In this document: positions 54,586-63,750 of the stretch, piece after piece
Numbering within the stretch: position 1 is the stretch's first letter
Layout of the letters: each line of letters begins with the position of its first letter
Source of the DNA: Oceanobacillus halotolerans
GTDB taxonomy: Bacteria; Bacillota; Bacilli; Bacillales; Amphibacillaceae
DNA length: 64,000 nt
Direction of reading: 5' to 3'
NCBI RefSeq assembly: GCF_010993955.1
Contig: NZ_WIXL01000007.1
Location: 96,284-160,283, forward strand
Translations under genes and position numbers: made by a program
The notes under the pieces: generated by a model
What the model saw: only the letters and a program-made list of their open reading frames with translations
The model's database searches: none
Told to the model about the DNA's origin: nothing

Positions 54586-54918
54586 ATGGTGGCAACGATA
54601 GAGGATTTTATGGAATTAGATCTACGGATTGGAACGGTTGTAAAAGCAGAACCATTTCCAGAAGCACGTAAACCAGCGATAAAGCTAGAAATTGATTTCG
54701 GTGAGTTGGGCATTAAACAATCATCTGCACAAATTACAAAGCGATATGATCCGGAAACATTGATTGGCAGGCAAGTGGTAGGGGTTGTCAATTTCCCTCC
54801 TATGCGTGTTGCTGGCTATAAATCAGAGGTATTAGTCATTGGCGGGACACCAGATAAGGAAGATGTTGTGCTATTAGGACCAGATGAACAGGTACCAAAT
54901 GGAACTCCTATTTCCTAA
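54586..54918 (+). CDS. csaA: Export-related chaperone CsaA
   Basis: A 110-residue tRNA-binding-domain (OB-fold) protein, exactly the length of B. subtilis CsaA. FMELDLRIGTVVKAEPFPEARKPA in outline (start FMELDLRIG), then IKQSSAQITKRY and VNFPPMRVAGYKSEVLVIGG are the hallmark blocks. CsaA is a dimeric chaperone that binds precursor proteins and SecA. GGAGGTAATC lies before ATG 54586. Next gene 16 bp downstream. Confidence 0.93.
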   Translation: MVATIEDFMELDLRIGTVVKAEPFPEARKPAIKLEIDFGELGIKQSSAQITKRYDPETLIGRQVVGVVNFPPMRVAGYKSEVLVIGGTPDKEDVVLLGPDEQVPNGTPIS

Positions 54919-54934
54919 TGAAGGAGTGATATAG

Positions 54935-55174
54935 ATGTTTTGGAAAAGTAGTCGTTTGGTATTTGCATTCATTGGTGTCCTCCTATCTGGTTATATTTTA
55001 ATAAGTGGGAATCAAGCGTTAATGCCACTAATGATGCTATCCTTAGGGTTTTTATTGTTATCCGTTGGCTTTGATGAACTGCAGCGAAAACAAAATAAAC
55101 ACTGGGGATATACCAGTATTATTGTTTCCCTATTTGTATTTTTTGTTTCAATACAAAGTTTTTTATACATGTAG
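54935..55174 (+). CDS. DUF3953/YczI-like membrane protein
   Basis: A 79-residue protein with three short hydrophobic segments. ISGNQALMPLMMLSLGFLLL and WGYTSIIVSLFVFFVSIQSF match the DUF3953 (B. subtilis YczI) pattern. GAAGGAGTGA precedes ATG 54935. Sits in a string of small membrane protein genes after csaA; function unknown. Confidence 0.75.
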   Translation: MFWKSSRLVFAFIGVLLSGYILISGNQALMPLMMLSLGFLLLSVGFDELQRKQNKHWGYTSIIVSLFVFFVSIQSFLYM

Positions 55175-55201
55175 GTCATAGTTGAAGAAGGTGTTATCGG
55201 A

Positions 55202-55462
55202 ATGGAAGAAACCAATCAAAAGTCCATTGCTGCCCTAATTCTTGGGATCTTATCGATTGTGATCCCGTATATCGGATTGGTATTAGGGATTATTGGTATC
55301 GTTTTAGGAACGAAAGGATTACGCGAGATAGATAACCATGCTAATCAGACGGGGAGAGGCATAGCTGTGGCTGGAAGGGTTTGTAGTATAGTAGGCATTT
55401 GCTTGCAAACCCTTCTTATATGTTTTGTTGTGTTAGGTGTTGTGTTATTTTTGACCTTTTAA
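55202..55462 (+). CDS. DUF4190-domain membrane protein
   Basis: An 86-residue protein: KSIAALILGILSIVIPYIGL, then a short polar loop with NQTGRGIAVAGRVCSIVGI, the typical DUF4190 two-helix hairpin with a glycine-rich repeat. Members are small integral membrane proteins of unknown role. Weak ribosome site (GAAGAAGG) ahead of ATG 55202. Confidence 0.8.
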   Translation: MEETNQKSIAALILGILSIVIPYIGLVLGIIGIVLGTKGLREIDNHANQTGRGIAVAGRVCSIVGICLQTLLICFVVLGVVLFLTF

Positions 55463-55498
55463 CAGGGACTTAGTTTTCAATAGAAAGTGATGAGTAAT

Positions 55499-55777
55499 AT
55501 GAAGTTTTTCCAACATCGATTAAAATCCATGTTTATCGTACAAGCTTTGTTAGGCATTATCGCTATCATTCTAGTCATTATCGGATGGATACGTGATTAT
55601 CAACCAGAATTTATTGTTTCTGCAAACTATTTAGTCGCTGTGATTATTTTTTTATCTGGTCTGGAAAAGTACCGATTAGATAAAAATAAAGGCTTTTTCC
55701 TATTTACGATTTGCGTTAGTATTGTTCTCGTTTGGTATTGGTCATGGCGATATTCTTTAGTGATTAGTTTTGGGTAG
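55499..55777 (+). CDS. Small membrane protein, unknown
   Basis: About 92 residues with three hydrophobic segments (MFIVQALLGIIAIILVIIGW; NYLVAVIIFLSGL; FFLFTICVSIVLVWYWSW). The start is uncertain: ATG 55490 and ATG 55499 are both poorly served (GAAAG only). It sits 24 bp before the lipase gene and probably shares its transcript. Not recognised. Confidence 0.55.
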   Translation: MKFFQHRLKSMFIVQALLGIIAIILVIIGWIRDYQPEFIVSANYLVAVIIFLSGLEKYRLDKNKGFFLFTICVSIVLVWYWSWRYSLVISFG

Positions 55778-55800
55778 TACACCTTGTAGGAGGTGTTTGG

Positions 55801-56661
55801 ATGAAGGTAACGGAAGGAACATTTCAAGGTTTTCAAGAATTAACGATATTTTATCGGGAATTTTCCCCAGAAAAAGATCCAAAAGGTGTCGTCATTATTG
55901 TTCACGGTCTTGGGGATCATAGTGGTGGAATTCGTAATTTGTGTGAAGCATTAGTCGAGAATGGGTATCGTTCCTATGTACATGATTTACGTGGACACGG
56001 AAAAAGTCCTGGTACACGTGGGTTTATTCGAGATTGGGAAGAATATCGAAATGATTTACACGCATTCTGTAAATTAGTAACAGAAATCAATCCAGATTTA
56101 CCAGTATATTTAATTGGGCATAGCATTGGTGGTGTTATTGCAGTTGATTATGCAATAAATAATGCTAGTAAATTAGGAGGACTAATTACCATATCGCCCG
56201 CAATATCCTATGAAACATCTTTTATGGAAAAGTTGTTAATAACGGTAATGGGAAAGTTGAAATCAGATTATACGATTGATCAAGGTGATGATTTAGCGTA
56301 CTTAACAAAGGATGAAAATGAATTACAACCTCTAAAAAATGATACTCTACGTCATAGTACCGTTACACCTGGATTAGGAAAAAGCCTCATGAAGACATTA
56401 CCTCGCATGATGGAACAAGTAAAAACGATTAGAATTCCTTTTTTACTGCAATTCGGTCTAGATGATACTATTACACCACCTGAGATATTACGAACATTTT
56501 TTGAGGAAGTTGGATCAGATGAAAAGGAAAAATATGAATATCAAAGTGTTAAACATCGTCCGTTTGATGACACAGATAAAGAAACGTTCTTGCAAGATAT
56601 GGTAAGTTGGCTAGACGAACAAACAGAAAACATTTACCGTCTAGAAAAAGGGACGACATAA
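55801..56661 (+). CDS. Monoacylglycerol-lipase-like alpha/beta hydrolase
   Basis: A 286-residue serine hydrolase. The nucleophile elbow is GHSIGG, the oxyanion strand is VVIIVHGLGDHSGG, and the acid lies near LQFGLDDTITPP. The catalytic histidine is probably KHRPFDD, a variant of the usual H-E context. DLRGHGKSPGTRG is typical of monoacylglycerol lipase and lysophospholipase relatives. Cytoplasmic, no signal peptide. AGGAGGTG precedes ATG 55801. Last gene in the 53.7-56.7 kb rightward run. Confidence 0.85.
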   Translation: MKVTEGTFQGFQELTIFYREFSPEKDPKGVVIIVHGLGDHSGGIRNLCEALVENGYRSYVHDLRGHGKSPGTRGFIRDWEEYRNDLHAFCKLVTEINPDLPVYLIGHSIGGVIAVDYAINNASKLGGLITISPAISYETSFMEKLLITVMGKLKSDYTIDQGDDLAYLTKDENELQPLKNDTLRHSTVTPGLGKSLMKTLPRMMEQVKTIRIPFLLQFGLDDTITPPEILRTFFEEVGSDEKEKYEYQSVKHRPFDDTDKETFLQDMVSWLDEQTENIYRLEKGTT

Positions 56662-56851
56662 GTTGAGGTGTAGAGATGTCAGAAAAATACAGTTGTTAAA
56701 TTCAGATCCAAATAAAAAAGGTGCCGTAATGGATCTCCATCTTGGTATTGTACGGCAGTTAAATTAGATTTAGAGACTAGAAAGGTAATAGAGTGAATCA
56801 ATCTAATCCACAGCAATTGCAACTGGTTTCCAAAAATAAGGCAGATAACTA

Positions 56852-56893
56852 ACAAAGGCATTCCCTGTGAAATGTAGAGAATGCCTTTGTTTT
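56852..56893. terminator. Bidirectional terminator
   Basis: ACAAAGGCATTC / GAATGCCTTTGT with 14-nt loop, between the lipase-like and phosphatase-like genes. Confidence 0.85.
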
Positions 56894-56894
56894 A

Positions 56895-58994
56895 CTAATC
56901 AGATAAGGAAATAGAATCATAGGTGACTTCTTGTTTCTGATTATTACGATATTGCAGAAGTTTATTTGTCACATAAGATTGCTGAATGGATAGAAGTCCA
57001 ATATTATTATCTGTCTCCATGATGGAACCACGACTATTCATTTGATAGTTAATTTCTTCATACCATTTCATATCCTGTTGATGCCTACCATCATGATTTA
57101 TCAGATTATTGTGCGTATCACAACAACGGAATAGTGTACGGTTTTTCCGTTTTAAACTATTAAACCAAACCATTATTTTTAATAATAATCCCCAGATACC
57201 AGAAAAGCTCATATTGTGAATCGGGCTACTGGTGAATTGATTAATGGTTAATTGCTTTTTATTTTGAAACGATACGTTGGATTGGACAGCATTTGCATAA
57301 TGGACATCTCCAGATAAGATGAAACAATTTGCTGGATTCCATTCGGTCAGCTGCTGAAGAAATTGATTAAACCCTTTGCCATTATATTTCCATGCTTCAA
57401 AGTCTAGGTCATACTGTATTGGGATGCCAAGAATACGAAAAGGATAGACATATCGATATAAAAAAGATTCCGTAATACCAATCCCATAAAGCGGGGTCGG
57501 CGAAATAATGATAAGTGGATCCCCTTTAGTCCAATGACTTCGTGTTACTGTTTGATTAATGATTTTCCACCCTTCTTCAGAGATTAATTGTGCAGTGTGT
57601 TTGCCTTCATCGATGATATTTCCAATACGTACTGGTTGTGGTTTTAATTCAAAGGATCGCATTGTTCGGGTGTCTAGAAATAGACTCGAAGGATAGGTAG
57701 GTGCAACAAAGCTCCAGCGATTAAAATGCCATAATCGATCAATCCATTCCTCGTAGATGGTAGATTCTACTGAAAATGTTTCAGAATAACGAGCTATTGT
57801 GTGGATGAACGGCTTTTCAAAAGTTTCTGGATCATTCCCCCAACCTTGAAATAGCCAATAGGCAGTTAATCCATTTGCAATGATATGCCTTCCTAATGGT
57901 GAATCATAAACACGTTCCTTCCAATCAGAGGAAATATTCCAATCATCTGTTACATCATGATCATCAAAAATCATATACGTCGGTGTATTAGCTAGTACTC
58001 TTCGTACAAGTGGGAGTACTCTAAGAAAATGAGTGACTTCTCTTTTTTCTTCTTCGTATCGCTTATAGTGTTGTTTCCGCTCTTTTTTACGGTCTTTTTC
58101 GTAATGCTTCTGATTTGGATAGATGAAATAATAAGCATCCTCTTCCATTAAATCTTCAAAGGTTGGAAACGCATTATTTTCTAAATTTGCTTCCCAAATA
58201 GAGGGGCTCCATGTCAAGAGATACATGGTCGCAAATTCATGAAATGTCATAAGATGATTGGCTGCATGATTAGAAGTGAACTGACAGAATTCGTCTGAAA
58301 TATATTGTCTTCCATGGATTTGCCTTATTCCATGTTTGAATGGCTTTTTGGTAAGTCGTTTGTCTATATGGTGAAGCTTTTCTGATTTTGATCCTGCTAG
58401 TTGGTCACTCCATTTTGAAATGAAATAAAATATGGGATCTGCCACATCATCAGCGTATATTTGATCCCCCATTAAAAAGAGATAGCTAGGTCGATCTTTT
58501 AAATTATTCGCATGTTGTCGAATCGTTAAGTCAGCACTTGTAAAACTGTCATCTCCCTTGCCATGGGGTTTTCGACATGAGCCATAAAGAATGGTTTGCT
58601 GCTCCTGTTCATTAATATAGAAGGTTGGGTATTTGAAGTCATGATAAACTATCGAGTATGGATTATCAGGTGAAAGGAGCTGATAATTATCTAGATCCAC
58701 CGTTTCCATATAGTTTGAGAAATATAGATTATAGCCTAACAACACATCGGTTGGAAATAAACCTTTTACAGGAACAACATTTATTAAATGAATATATAGG
58801 TTTTCTCCTGATTGCATGGTTTCTGTTTTTGTTTTGGTTTCAAGCTGGACATATTCTTTCGTATCACTGTTTGTTTTCACATGATAAAGTGCTGCTTCGA
58901 TTTGGAAGAACTCACTAGTCGCAATCCATATATAAATATTGGTTGGTTCTACTCGTCGTAGTATTGGTCCTGTTAGTAATGTGGGAAGTTGCAT
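56895..58994 (-). CDS. PhoD-like metallophosphatase
   Basis: A 699-residue protein without a signal peptide. Metal-binding motifs in order: LYGSCRKPHG, FLMGDQIYADD, IFDDHDVTDDWN and FILSGDVHYANA, the pattern of the PhoD/metallophosphatase superfamily. It is longer than secreted PhoD and more like the large cytoplasmic relatives annotated as alkaline phosphatase family proteins. The substrate is unknown; the C-terminal 100 residues lack recognisable motifs. The ribosome site before ATG 58994 is weak (GTGGTGG). Single gene. Confidence 0.8.
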   Translation of the reverse strand: MQLPTLLTGPILRRVEPTNIYIWIATSEFFQIEAALYHVKTNSDTKEYVQLETKTKTETMQSGENLYIHLINVVPVKGLFPTDVLLGYNLYFSNYMETVDLDNYQLLSPDNPYSIVYHDFKYPTFYINEQEQQTILYGSCRKPHGKGDDSFTSADLTIRQHANNLKDRPSYLFLMGDQIYADDVADPIFYFISKWSDQLAGSKSEKLHHIDKRLTKKPFKHGIRQIHGRQYISDEFCQFTSNHAANHLMTFHEFATMYLLTWSPSIWEANLENNAFPTFEDLMEEDAYYFIYPNQKHYEKDRKKERKQHYKRYEEEKREVTHFLRVLPLVRRVLANTPTYMIFDDHDVTDDWNISSDWKERVYDSPLGRHIIANGLTAYWLFQGWGNDPETFEKPFIHTIARYSETFSVESTIYEEWIDRLWHFNRWSFVAPTYPSSLFLDTRTMRSFELKPQPVRIGNIIDEGKHTAQLISEEGWKIINQTVTRSHWTKGDPLIIISPTPLYGIGITESFLYRYVYPFRILGIPIQYDLDFEAWKYNGKGFNQFLQQLTEWNPANCFILSGDVHYANAVQSNVSFQNKKQLTINQFTSSPIHNMSFSGIWGLLLKIMVWFNSLKRKNRTLFRCCDTHNNLINHDGRHQQDMKWYEEINYQMNSRGSIMETDNNIGLLSIQQSYVTNKLLQYRNNQKQEVTYDSISLSD

Positions 58995-59103
58995 GATATA
59001 CCACCACTTTCTGATGAAAGAAGTTATACTATACTATTCTATGTTTTGGTGGTATGGATTGTTTAGGTGATTGGAACAGATAATCGTAATATATGACCTT
59101 TAT

Positions 59104-59260
59104 TCCGCATGTAACGGGCAGTAAGACCCCCACTTCAAGATTTCTTAGGAGATCCAAGAAAGATAAGTGTTGGATCAAACTGCCCGTAAATGTCCGATTC
59201 GTTCAACTAACAATCAGTGGGGGAGGAAAGGAAACCCCACTGATTGAAGTTTCACTTTAT
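59104..59260 (+). mobile_element. Palindrome-rich mini-element R2, copy C
   Basis: 157 bp, nearly identical to copies A and B. The left flank is TTTAT and the right end is TTTCACTTTAT. The region from here to the M20 gene at 59522 shows nothing else recognisable. Confidence 0.65.
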
Positions 59261-59521
59261 TAACATAGCGGAACGAGAAACCGCCTAGTTTTATGGGTGA
59301 ATCGTCATTCCGTTATTTGCCGAAAAACCCATGTTTGGAGTGTGGTTTGTAATCCTCGTTACTTTATTTATGTTTTTACTCCTATTAATCCAATGATTTA
59401 ATACGATTCGGTTAATCGTAGTACGATATAACTAAAAAACATCTAAAACGTGTGAAGAGTATACAATTTCAAACTTATTCTTTATCTGGTAAACTATTAG
59501 CATAGACAAGGAGGATGAGAG

Positions 59522-60820
59522 ATGAGTGATGAGAATAGTTTTTCGTTAAAAGAGTTGTTATTAAACGATTATAATGGGCAACAGGATGGCGATGGAGTTT
59601 CTGGTAACCGGTTAGCGGAACGTTTAGATGCAATATCTAAAATTGGGTTAACCGAAGATAATGGTTCTAATCGTCCTGGTTTCTCACATGAAGAAAAACA
59701 AGCGAAAGATTTAGTTGCTAAATGGATGGAAGAAGCTGGCTTAGAGGTACGACATGATGGAGCTGGAAATGTGTTTGGTCGATTAGCTGGCAAACAAAAT
59801 GACGCAAAAGCGATTATGAGTGGTTCTCATGTTGATAGTGTTCCAAATGGTGGGCATTTTGATGGCGTGCTTGGAGTCCTATCCGCTTTAGAAGTAGTAG
59901 AGGCTTGGAAAGAAACAGGATATCAGCCTGAAAAACCATTTGAAGTCGTTATTTTCTCTGATGAGGAAGGTGCACGATTTAATGGTGGTCTTCATGGTAG
60001 TGAAGGAATGATGGGTACTGGTGATATTAATGAAAAGTTAGAATTGACGGATACAAATGGTCTACGTTTTGCAGAGGTATTAGAAGATGTTGGTTTAAGT
60101 GTTGAAGGATACAAGGCTTCAAAACGAAATCTAGATGAGCTTGAAATGTTTGTAGAGGTACATATTGAACAAGGAAAACGGTTGGAAAAAGAAAACTTGC
60201 CATGTGGAATTGTAACCGGGATTGCAGGACCAAGCTGGATTGAGTTTACATTCAGTGGAGAAGCAGGACACGCGGGAAATACTCCAATGAATGATCGAAA
60301 CGATGCTCTTGTTGCTGCTAGTGAGTTTATTTTTGAAACAGAAAAAATCCCGTCTCAAGTAAGCGATTCTGCAGTTGCGACAATTGGAAAGCTACATGTG
60401 AAACCAAATGGTGTCAATGTTATTCCTGGTGAAGTGAAACTCTATGTTGATATTCGTGATATTTATCTAGACTCTAGAGATGAAGTCGTCAATCGAGTAT
60501 TAGCACTAGGAGATGATATCGCTAAAAAACATAATATAGACGTTGATCATTTTGTGAAAATGCGTGTTTCTCCTGTACCAATTGCCGAAGAAACGCAACA
60601 ATTATTAGAAAAGTCATTTCAGGATAAGGGAATGTCAGCCTATAAATTGCCAAGTGGTGCAGGCCATGATGCACAGATTGTTGGGGGAAAACTACCAATC
60701 GCGATGTTGTTTACAAAGAGTAAAGACGGTCTTAGCCACAATCCTGAGGAATGGTCCGATTTAGCCGATTGTGTTCAGACCGTTCATGTGTTAAAACGAT
60801 TTCTCGAAAATGCACAATGA
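59522..60820 (+). CDS. M20-family amidohydrolase (N-carbamoyl-L-amino-acid hydrolase / allantoate-type)
   Basis: A 432-residue zinc hydrolase. Metal ligands lie in GSHVDSVPNGGHFDGVLG, FSDEEGARF, VEVHIEQG and SGAGHDAQ. The dimerisation-lid motif GEAGHAGNTPM is present. The family splits N-carbamoyl amino acids, allantoate or ureidoglycolate; without an operon the substrate stays open. AAGGAGGATG precedes ATG 59522. Own terminator. The neighbours on both sides are repeats. Confidence 0.88.
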   Translation: MSDENSFSLKELLLNDYNGQQDGDGVSGNRLAERLDAISKIGLTEDNGSNRPGFSHEEKQAKDLVAKWMEEAGLEVRHDGAGNVFGRLAGKQNDAKAIMSGSHVDSVPNGGHFDGVLGVLSALEVVEAWKETGYQPEKPFEVVIFSDEEGARFNGGLHGSEGMMGTGDINEKLELTDTNGLRFAEVLEDVGLSVEGYKASKRNLDELEMFVEVHIEQGKRLEKENLPCGIVTGIAGPSWIEFTFSGEAGHAGNTPMNDRNDALVAASEFIFETEKIPSQVSDSAVATIGKLHVKPNGVNVIPGEVKLYVDIRDIYLDSRDEVVNRVLALGDDIAKKHNIDVDHFVKMRVSPVPIAEETQQLLEKSFQDKGMSAYKLPSGAGHDAQIVGGKLPIAMLFTKSKDGLSHNPEEWSDLADCVQTVHVLKRFLENAQ

Positions 60821-60821
60821 T

Positions 60822-60867
60822 AGAAAAAAAGATAAAGTTCGAACACAGAGCTTTATCTTTTTTTCTA
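60822..60867 (+). terminator. Terminator of the M20 gene
   Basis: Fifteen-bp perfect stem GAAAAAAAGATAAAG / CTTTATCTTTTTTTC. Confidence 0.9.
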
Positions 60868-60887
60868 GGCAGTTTTCGCTCCTTTAA

Positions 60888-61556
60888 GTATAAGATTTAA
60901 TGAATAATAGATGGATTATACGCAATAAAAAAGTGCTGTTGATTTCCGCTTCGGACACTCACTTTTGCTCATTCAATAAGGGTCAAGCGTTTGAATTCGT
61001 TCCGGCTGAATACTTCGCTTTCACCATGGGCATAAGTGCGACATCTGTTCAAACTTGTTCGTTTTCACAGTGTCTTCTTTACCATGGACACGACCTCAGC
61101 CTCCTCAGAAGCAAAAACCGCTTCTTCCGGGGTCTTCGGACACGTGTTGTTTCCATAGGAGTCTACGTATTCTGCCTCCACTAGTAGAGGTTTTCTAATC
61201 AAGAATTAATTAAAACCCATGAAATTAACATGTCGTGAAGTTCATCTTACTTAAGCCAGAAAAAAATTATACTAAGATCTGGAAAATGCGAGTCTCTTCA
61301 AAAATAGAAGTTGACTGTCCGCTGCTCAAATCAGCGAAGGAAAAACACGTAGACTCCTGCGGGAAGTGGGAGATCGGTGAGACCCCACAGGACGCTAGTC
61401 CGAGGAGGCTCACCACTCCCCCGCGGTAAAGAAGACACTGTGAAAACATAAGTTTGAACAGATGTCGCACTTATGCCCCTGGTGAAAGCGTAGTGTTTTT
61501 CCGTAGCGAAGCTATGTTCATATCCTAGTTATTGCGCATAATATGAATTATGCGAC
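60888..61556 (+). repeat. Foldback repeat R3, copy D, with internal inverted block
   Basis: About 670 bp mosaic. The block at 61017-61083 (GCTTTCACCATGGGCATAAG and on) recurs in inverted orientation at 61425-61489, so about 65-bp arms enclose about 340 bp. Usual R3 parts (CTCCTGCGGGAAG, CACCACTCCCCCGCGG) lie within. No gene. Confidence 0.65.
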
Positions 61557-61654
61557 ATTGTCTGTTCAATAAATTGTGATATCTTAATCATCCATTCATT
61601 CCTCAATCCTTTATACTGGAGGTAGAAGTATAGGGAAGTAGGTGTCCGAAATTG

Positions 61655-62473
61655 ATGATCGATGTAATATTGGATGAGTTTCATTTTTCTTCATTGTGGA
61701 ATGGGGGAATCTTTTTATTTTTAAGCTTTTCTGCTATTATATATGTTTTACTTTTACCAGCTAGTAAAAATCACTCATGGAAGAGGATTATTCTCTTCAT
61801 TAGTGGCCTAATCATTCTGTTTGCTGCAGTTGGTAGCCCATTGAATATTTACGGAAGGTTACTGTTTAGCTATCATATCGGACAGGTTATTTTGTTATTA
61901 TTAGTTGCTCCTCCATTAATATTACTTGGACTAAAAACAAAAATACCAGCATCATTTTTAAAAAATCCAGTGGTAGAAAAGATAAAAAGAATTATAACGT
62001 CCCCAGTCTTTACACTTATATTGTTTAACGTTTTGTTTTACGGATACCATATCCCGTTTGTATTTGATAATGCTAGAGTAGATCTATTTTTAAATTATTT
62101 CTATTTATTAGCGTTATTTATTGGCGCACTATTACTCTGGTATCCATTAATTAGTCAGACTAGATTAACACGAAAGCAAAAAGGGATTTATGGTATCACA
62201 ACAAGTATCTTATTGATTCCGTTTAGTGTATGGTTACTTATGATGAATACCAGTCTCTATAACGTATACACGGATTTCTCGGAATTTGTTGCCTCCCTTG
62301 AATATTGTTTGCCACCAGGAGAGACATTGCCTGTAGAATATGTGGAAGCATTATTACCAATCGCACCTGTTTATGAGCAACGATTAGGTGGAGGGATATT
62401 CCTTATTATTCAGATCCTATTATTTAATGGATTGTTATTTTTTATCAATAAGTTTAATAAGGAGGAAATGTAA
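61655..62473 (+). CDS. CtaG-family cytochrome c oxidase assembly protein
   Basis: A 272-residue protein with about seven helices. FSYHIGQVILLLLVAPPLILLG and FYGYHIPFVFDNA contain the conserved histidines of the caa3-type CtaG family, thought to aid copper/heme oxidase assembly in the membrane. ATG 61655 follows AGGTG by ten bases. No cta genes are nearby, so it may be a stand-alone paralogue rather than the ctaCDEFG member. It follows R3 copy D directly. Confidence 0.82.
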   Translation: MIDVILDEFHFSSLWNGGIFLFLSFSAIIYVLLLPASKNHSWKRIILFISGLIILFAAVGSPLNIYGRLLFSYHIGQVILLLLVAPPLILLGLKTKIPASFLKNPVVEKIKRIITSPVFTLILFNVLFYGYHIPFVFDNARVDLFLNYFYLLALFIGALLLWYPLISQTRLTRKQKGIYGITTSILLIPFSVWLLMMNTSLYNVYTDFSEFVASLEYCLPPGETLPVEYVEALLPIAPVYEQRLGGGIFLIIQILLFNGLLFFINKFNKEEM

Positions 62474-62563
62474 TCTACCAAATATTGTTTCCCCTATTCT
62501 TTCTTAGTTTTCTGTATAATAGAATTATAATAAGAAAGTTTATTATTAGGAAGGAGTGCGTTT

Positions 62564-63520
62564 GTGAAACGTAAAATTTGGTGGAAAATTGGAATCGGGA
62601 TTATAATTCTATTATTTATCATAAATGGTATTGCGAGTTTTTATTTTTATACTTTAGCGATTGAGCGTGGTCCGAAAGATTTCTTAAATGGAAATGAAGA
62701 TTTAGAAGTATCTGCAGAAGCCATGAGTGAATTTACAGAAGGAACTTGGCGTGATTGGGTCGGTGAACAAGATTTCGACGAGTGGGAAATCACCTCTTAT
62801 GATGACCTAACATTAAAAGGCTATTATCTAGAGGCAAAAGAGCCAACGAATAAAACGGTTATATTAGCACATGGCTATCTTGGGAATGCAAAGCAGATGG
62901 GTCTTTATGGTCAGCATTATTATGAAGAGCTAGGGTATAATCTATTGATGCCAGATGCTCGTGGTCATGGTCAAAGTGGCGGAGATTATATCGGCTTTGG
63001 TTGGCATGATCGTTTAGACTATTTGGATTGGATTGATCAAGTAATCGAAAAGGTTGGTTCAGATTCAGAAATTATTCTTCATGGTGTATCAATGGGAGCA
63101 GCGACCGTATTAATGACAAGTGGGGAAGACTTGCCAGCAAATGTCCAAGCGATCGTTGCAGATAGTCCTTATACAAACGTGAAAGAACTTTTCTCCTATC
63201 AGCTTGAACGAATGTTTCATTTGCCTGACTTCCCTGTATTACCAACTACGAGCTTGGTAACCAAACTACGTGCGGGTTACTCGTTAACAGAGGCCTCTGC
63301 CTTAGATCAGGTGAAAAAAGCAGAAGTACCAATCTTATATATTCATGGAAATGACGACACATTTGTTCCCACTGAAAATGCCAAAACACTATATAAACAC
63401 ACAGGTAGTGAGGCTGACTTAGTATTATTTGATGGATCTAGTCATGGCGAAGCATTTGTCATTCATCAAGAACGTTATATTGAAGAATTAACAAGTTTTT
63501 TACAAACATATATGAAATAG
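62564..63520 (+). CDS. Membrane-anchored alpha/beta hydrolase, YqkD-like
   Basis: A 318-residue protein with an N-terminal membrane anchor (WWKIGIGIIILLFIINGIASF), then an alpha/beta hydrolase: oxyanion strand TVILAHGYLGNAKQM, DARGHGQSGGDYIG, nucleophile elbow HGVSMGAAT, acid in HGNDDTFVP, histidine in SSHGEAF. The plan resembles B. subtilis YqkD. It probably faces the outside; the substrate is unknown. GTG 62564 follows AAGGAG. Own terminator. Confidence 0.85.
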   Translation: MKRKIWWKIGIGIIILLFIINGIASFYFYTLAIERGPKDFLNGNEDLEVSAEAMSEFTEGTWRDWVGEQDFDEWEITSYDDLTLKGYYLEAKEPTNKTVILAHGYLGNAKQMGLYGQHYYEELGYNLLMPDARGHGQSGGDYIGFGWHDRLDYLDWIDQVIEKVGSDSEIILHGVSMGAATVLMTSGEDLPANVQAIVADSPYTNVKELFSYQLERMFHLPDFPVLPTTSLVTKLRAGYSLTEASALDQVKKAEVPILYIHGNDDTFVPTENAKTLYKHTGSEADLVLFDGSSHGEAFVIHQERYIEELTSFLQTYMK

Positions 63521-63522
63521 TT

Positions 63523-63556
63523 CAACTTCCTGTCATAGATGGCAGGAAGTTTTTTG
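63523..63556 (+). terminator. Terminator of the hydrolase gene
   Basis: AACTTCCTGTCAT / ATGGCAGGAAGTT (one wobble) plus TTTTTG. R1 copy e follows. Confidence 0.88.
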
Positions 63557-63559
63557 TTT

Positions 63560-63673
63560 CACGTTAGGAAAGTATAAAATTTTAACTAAGAAGAAGACTC
63601 GACGTTGCTAAAATTTTAATTAAGAAAAACTAACACATTCGTTAAAGGACGAGCGAGTGCGAGTTGTTCTAAT
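63560..63673 (+). repeat. Dispersed repeat R1, copy e
   Basis: R1 with a short internal deletion between the two hairpins; begins a few bases after the terminator T-tract. Confidence 0.75.
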
Positions 63674-63750
63674 AAGTCGTGGATGTTTAAAAAATACTTC
63701 TGGATTTTATTTATTTTTAAGGCTGTTTTCTAAAAGATTGTTGCTTTCTA

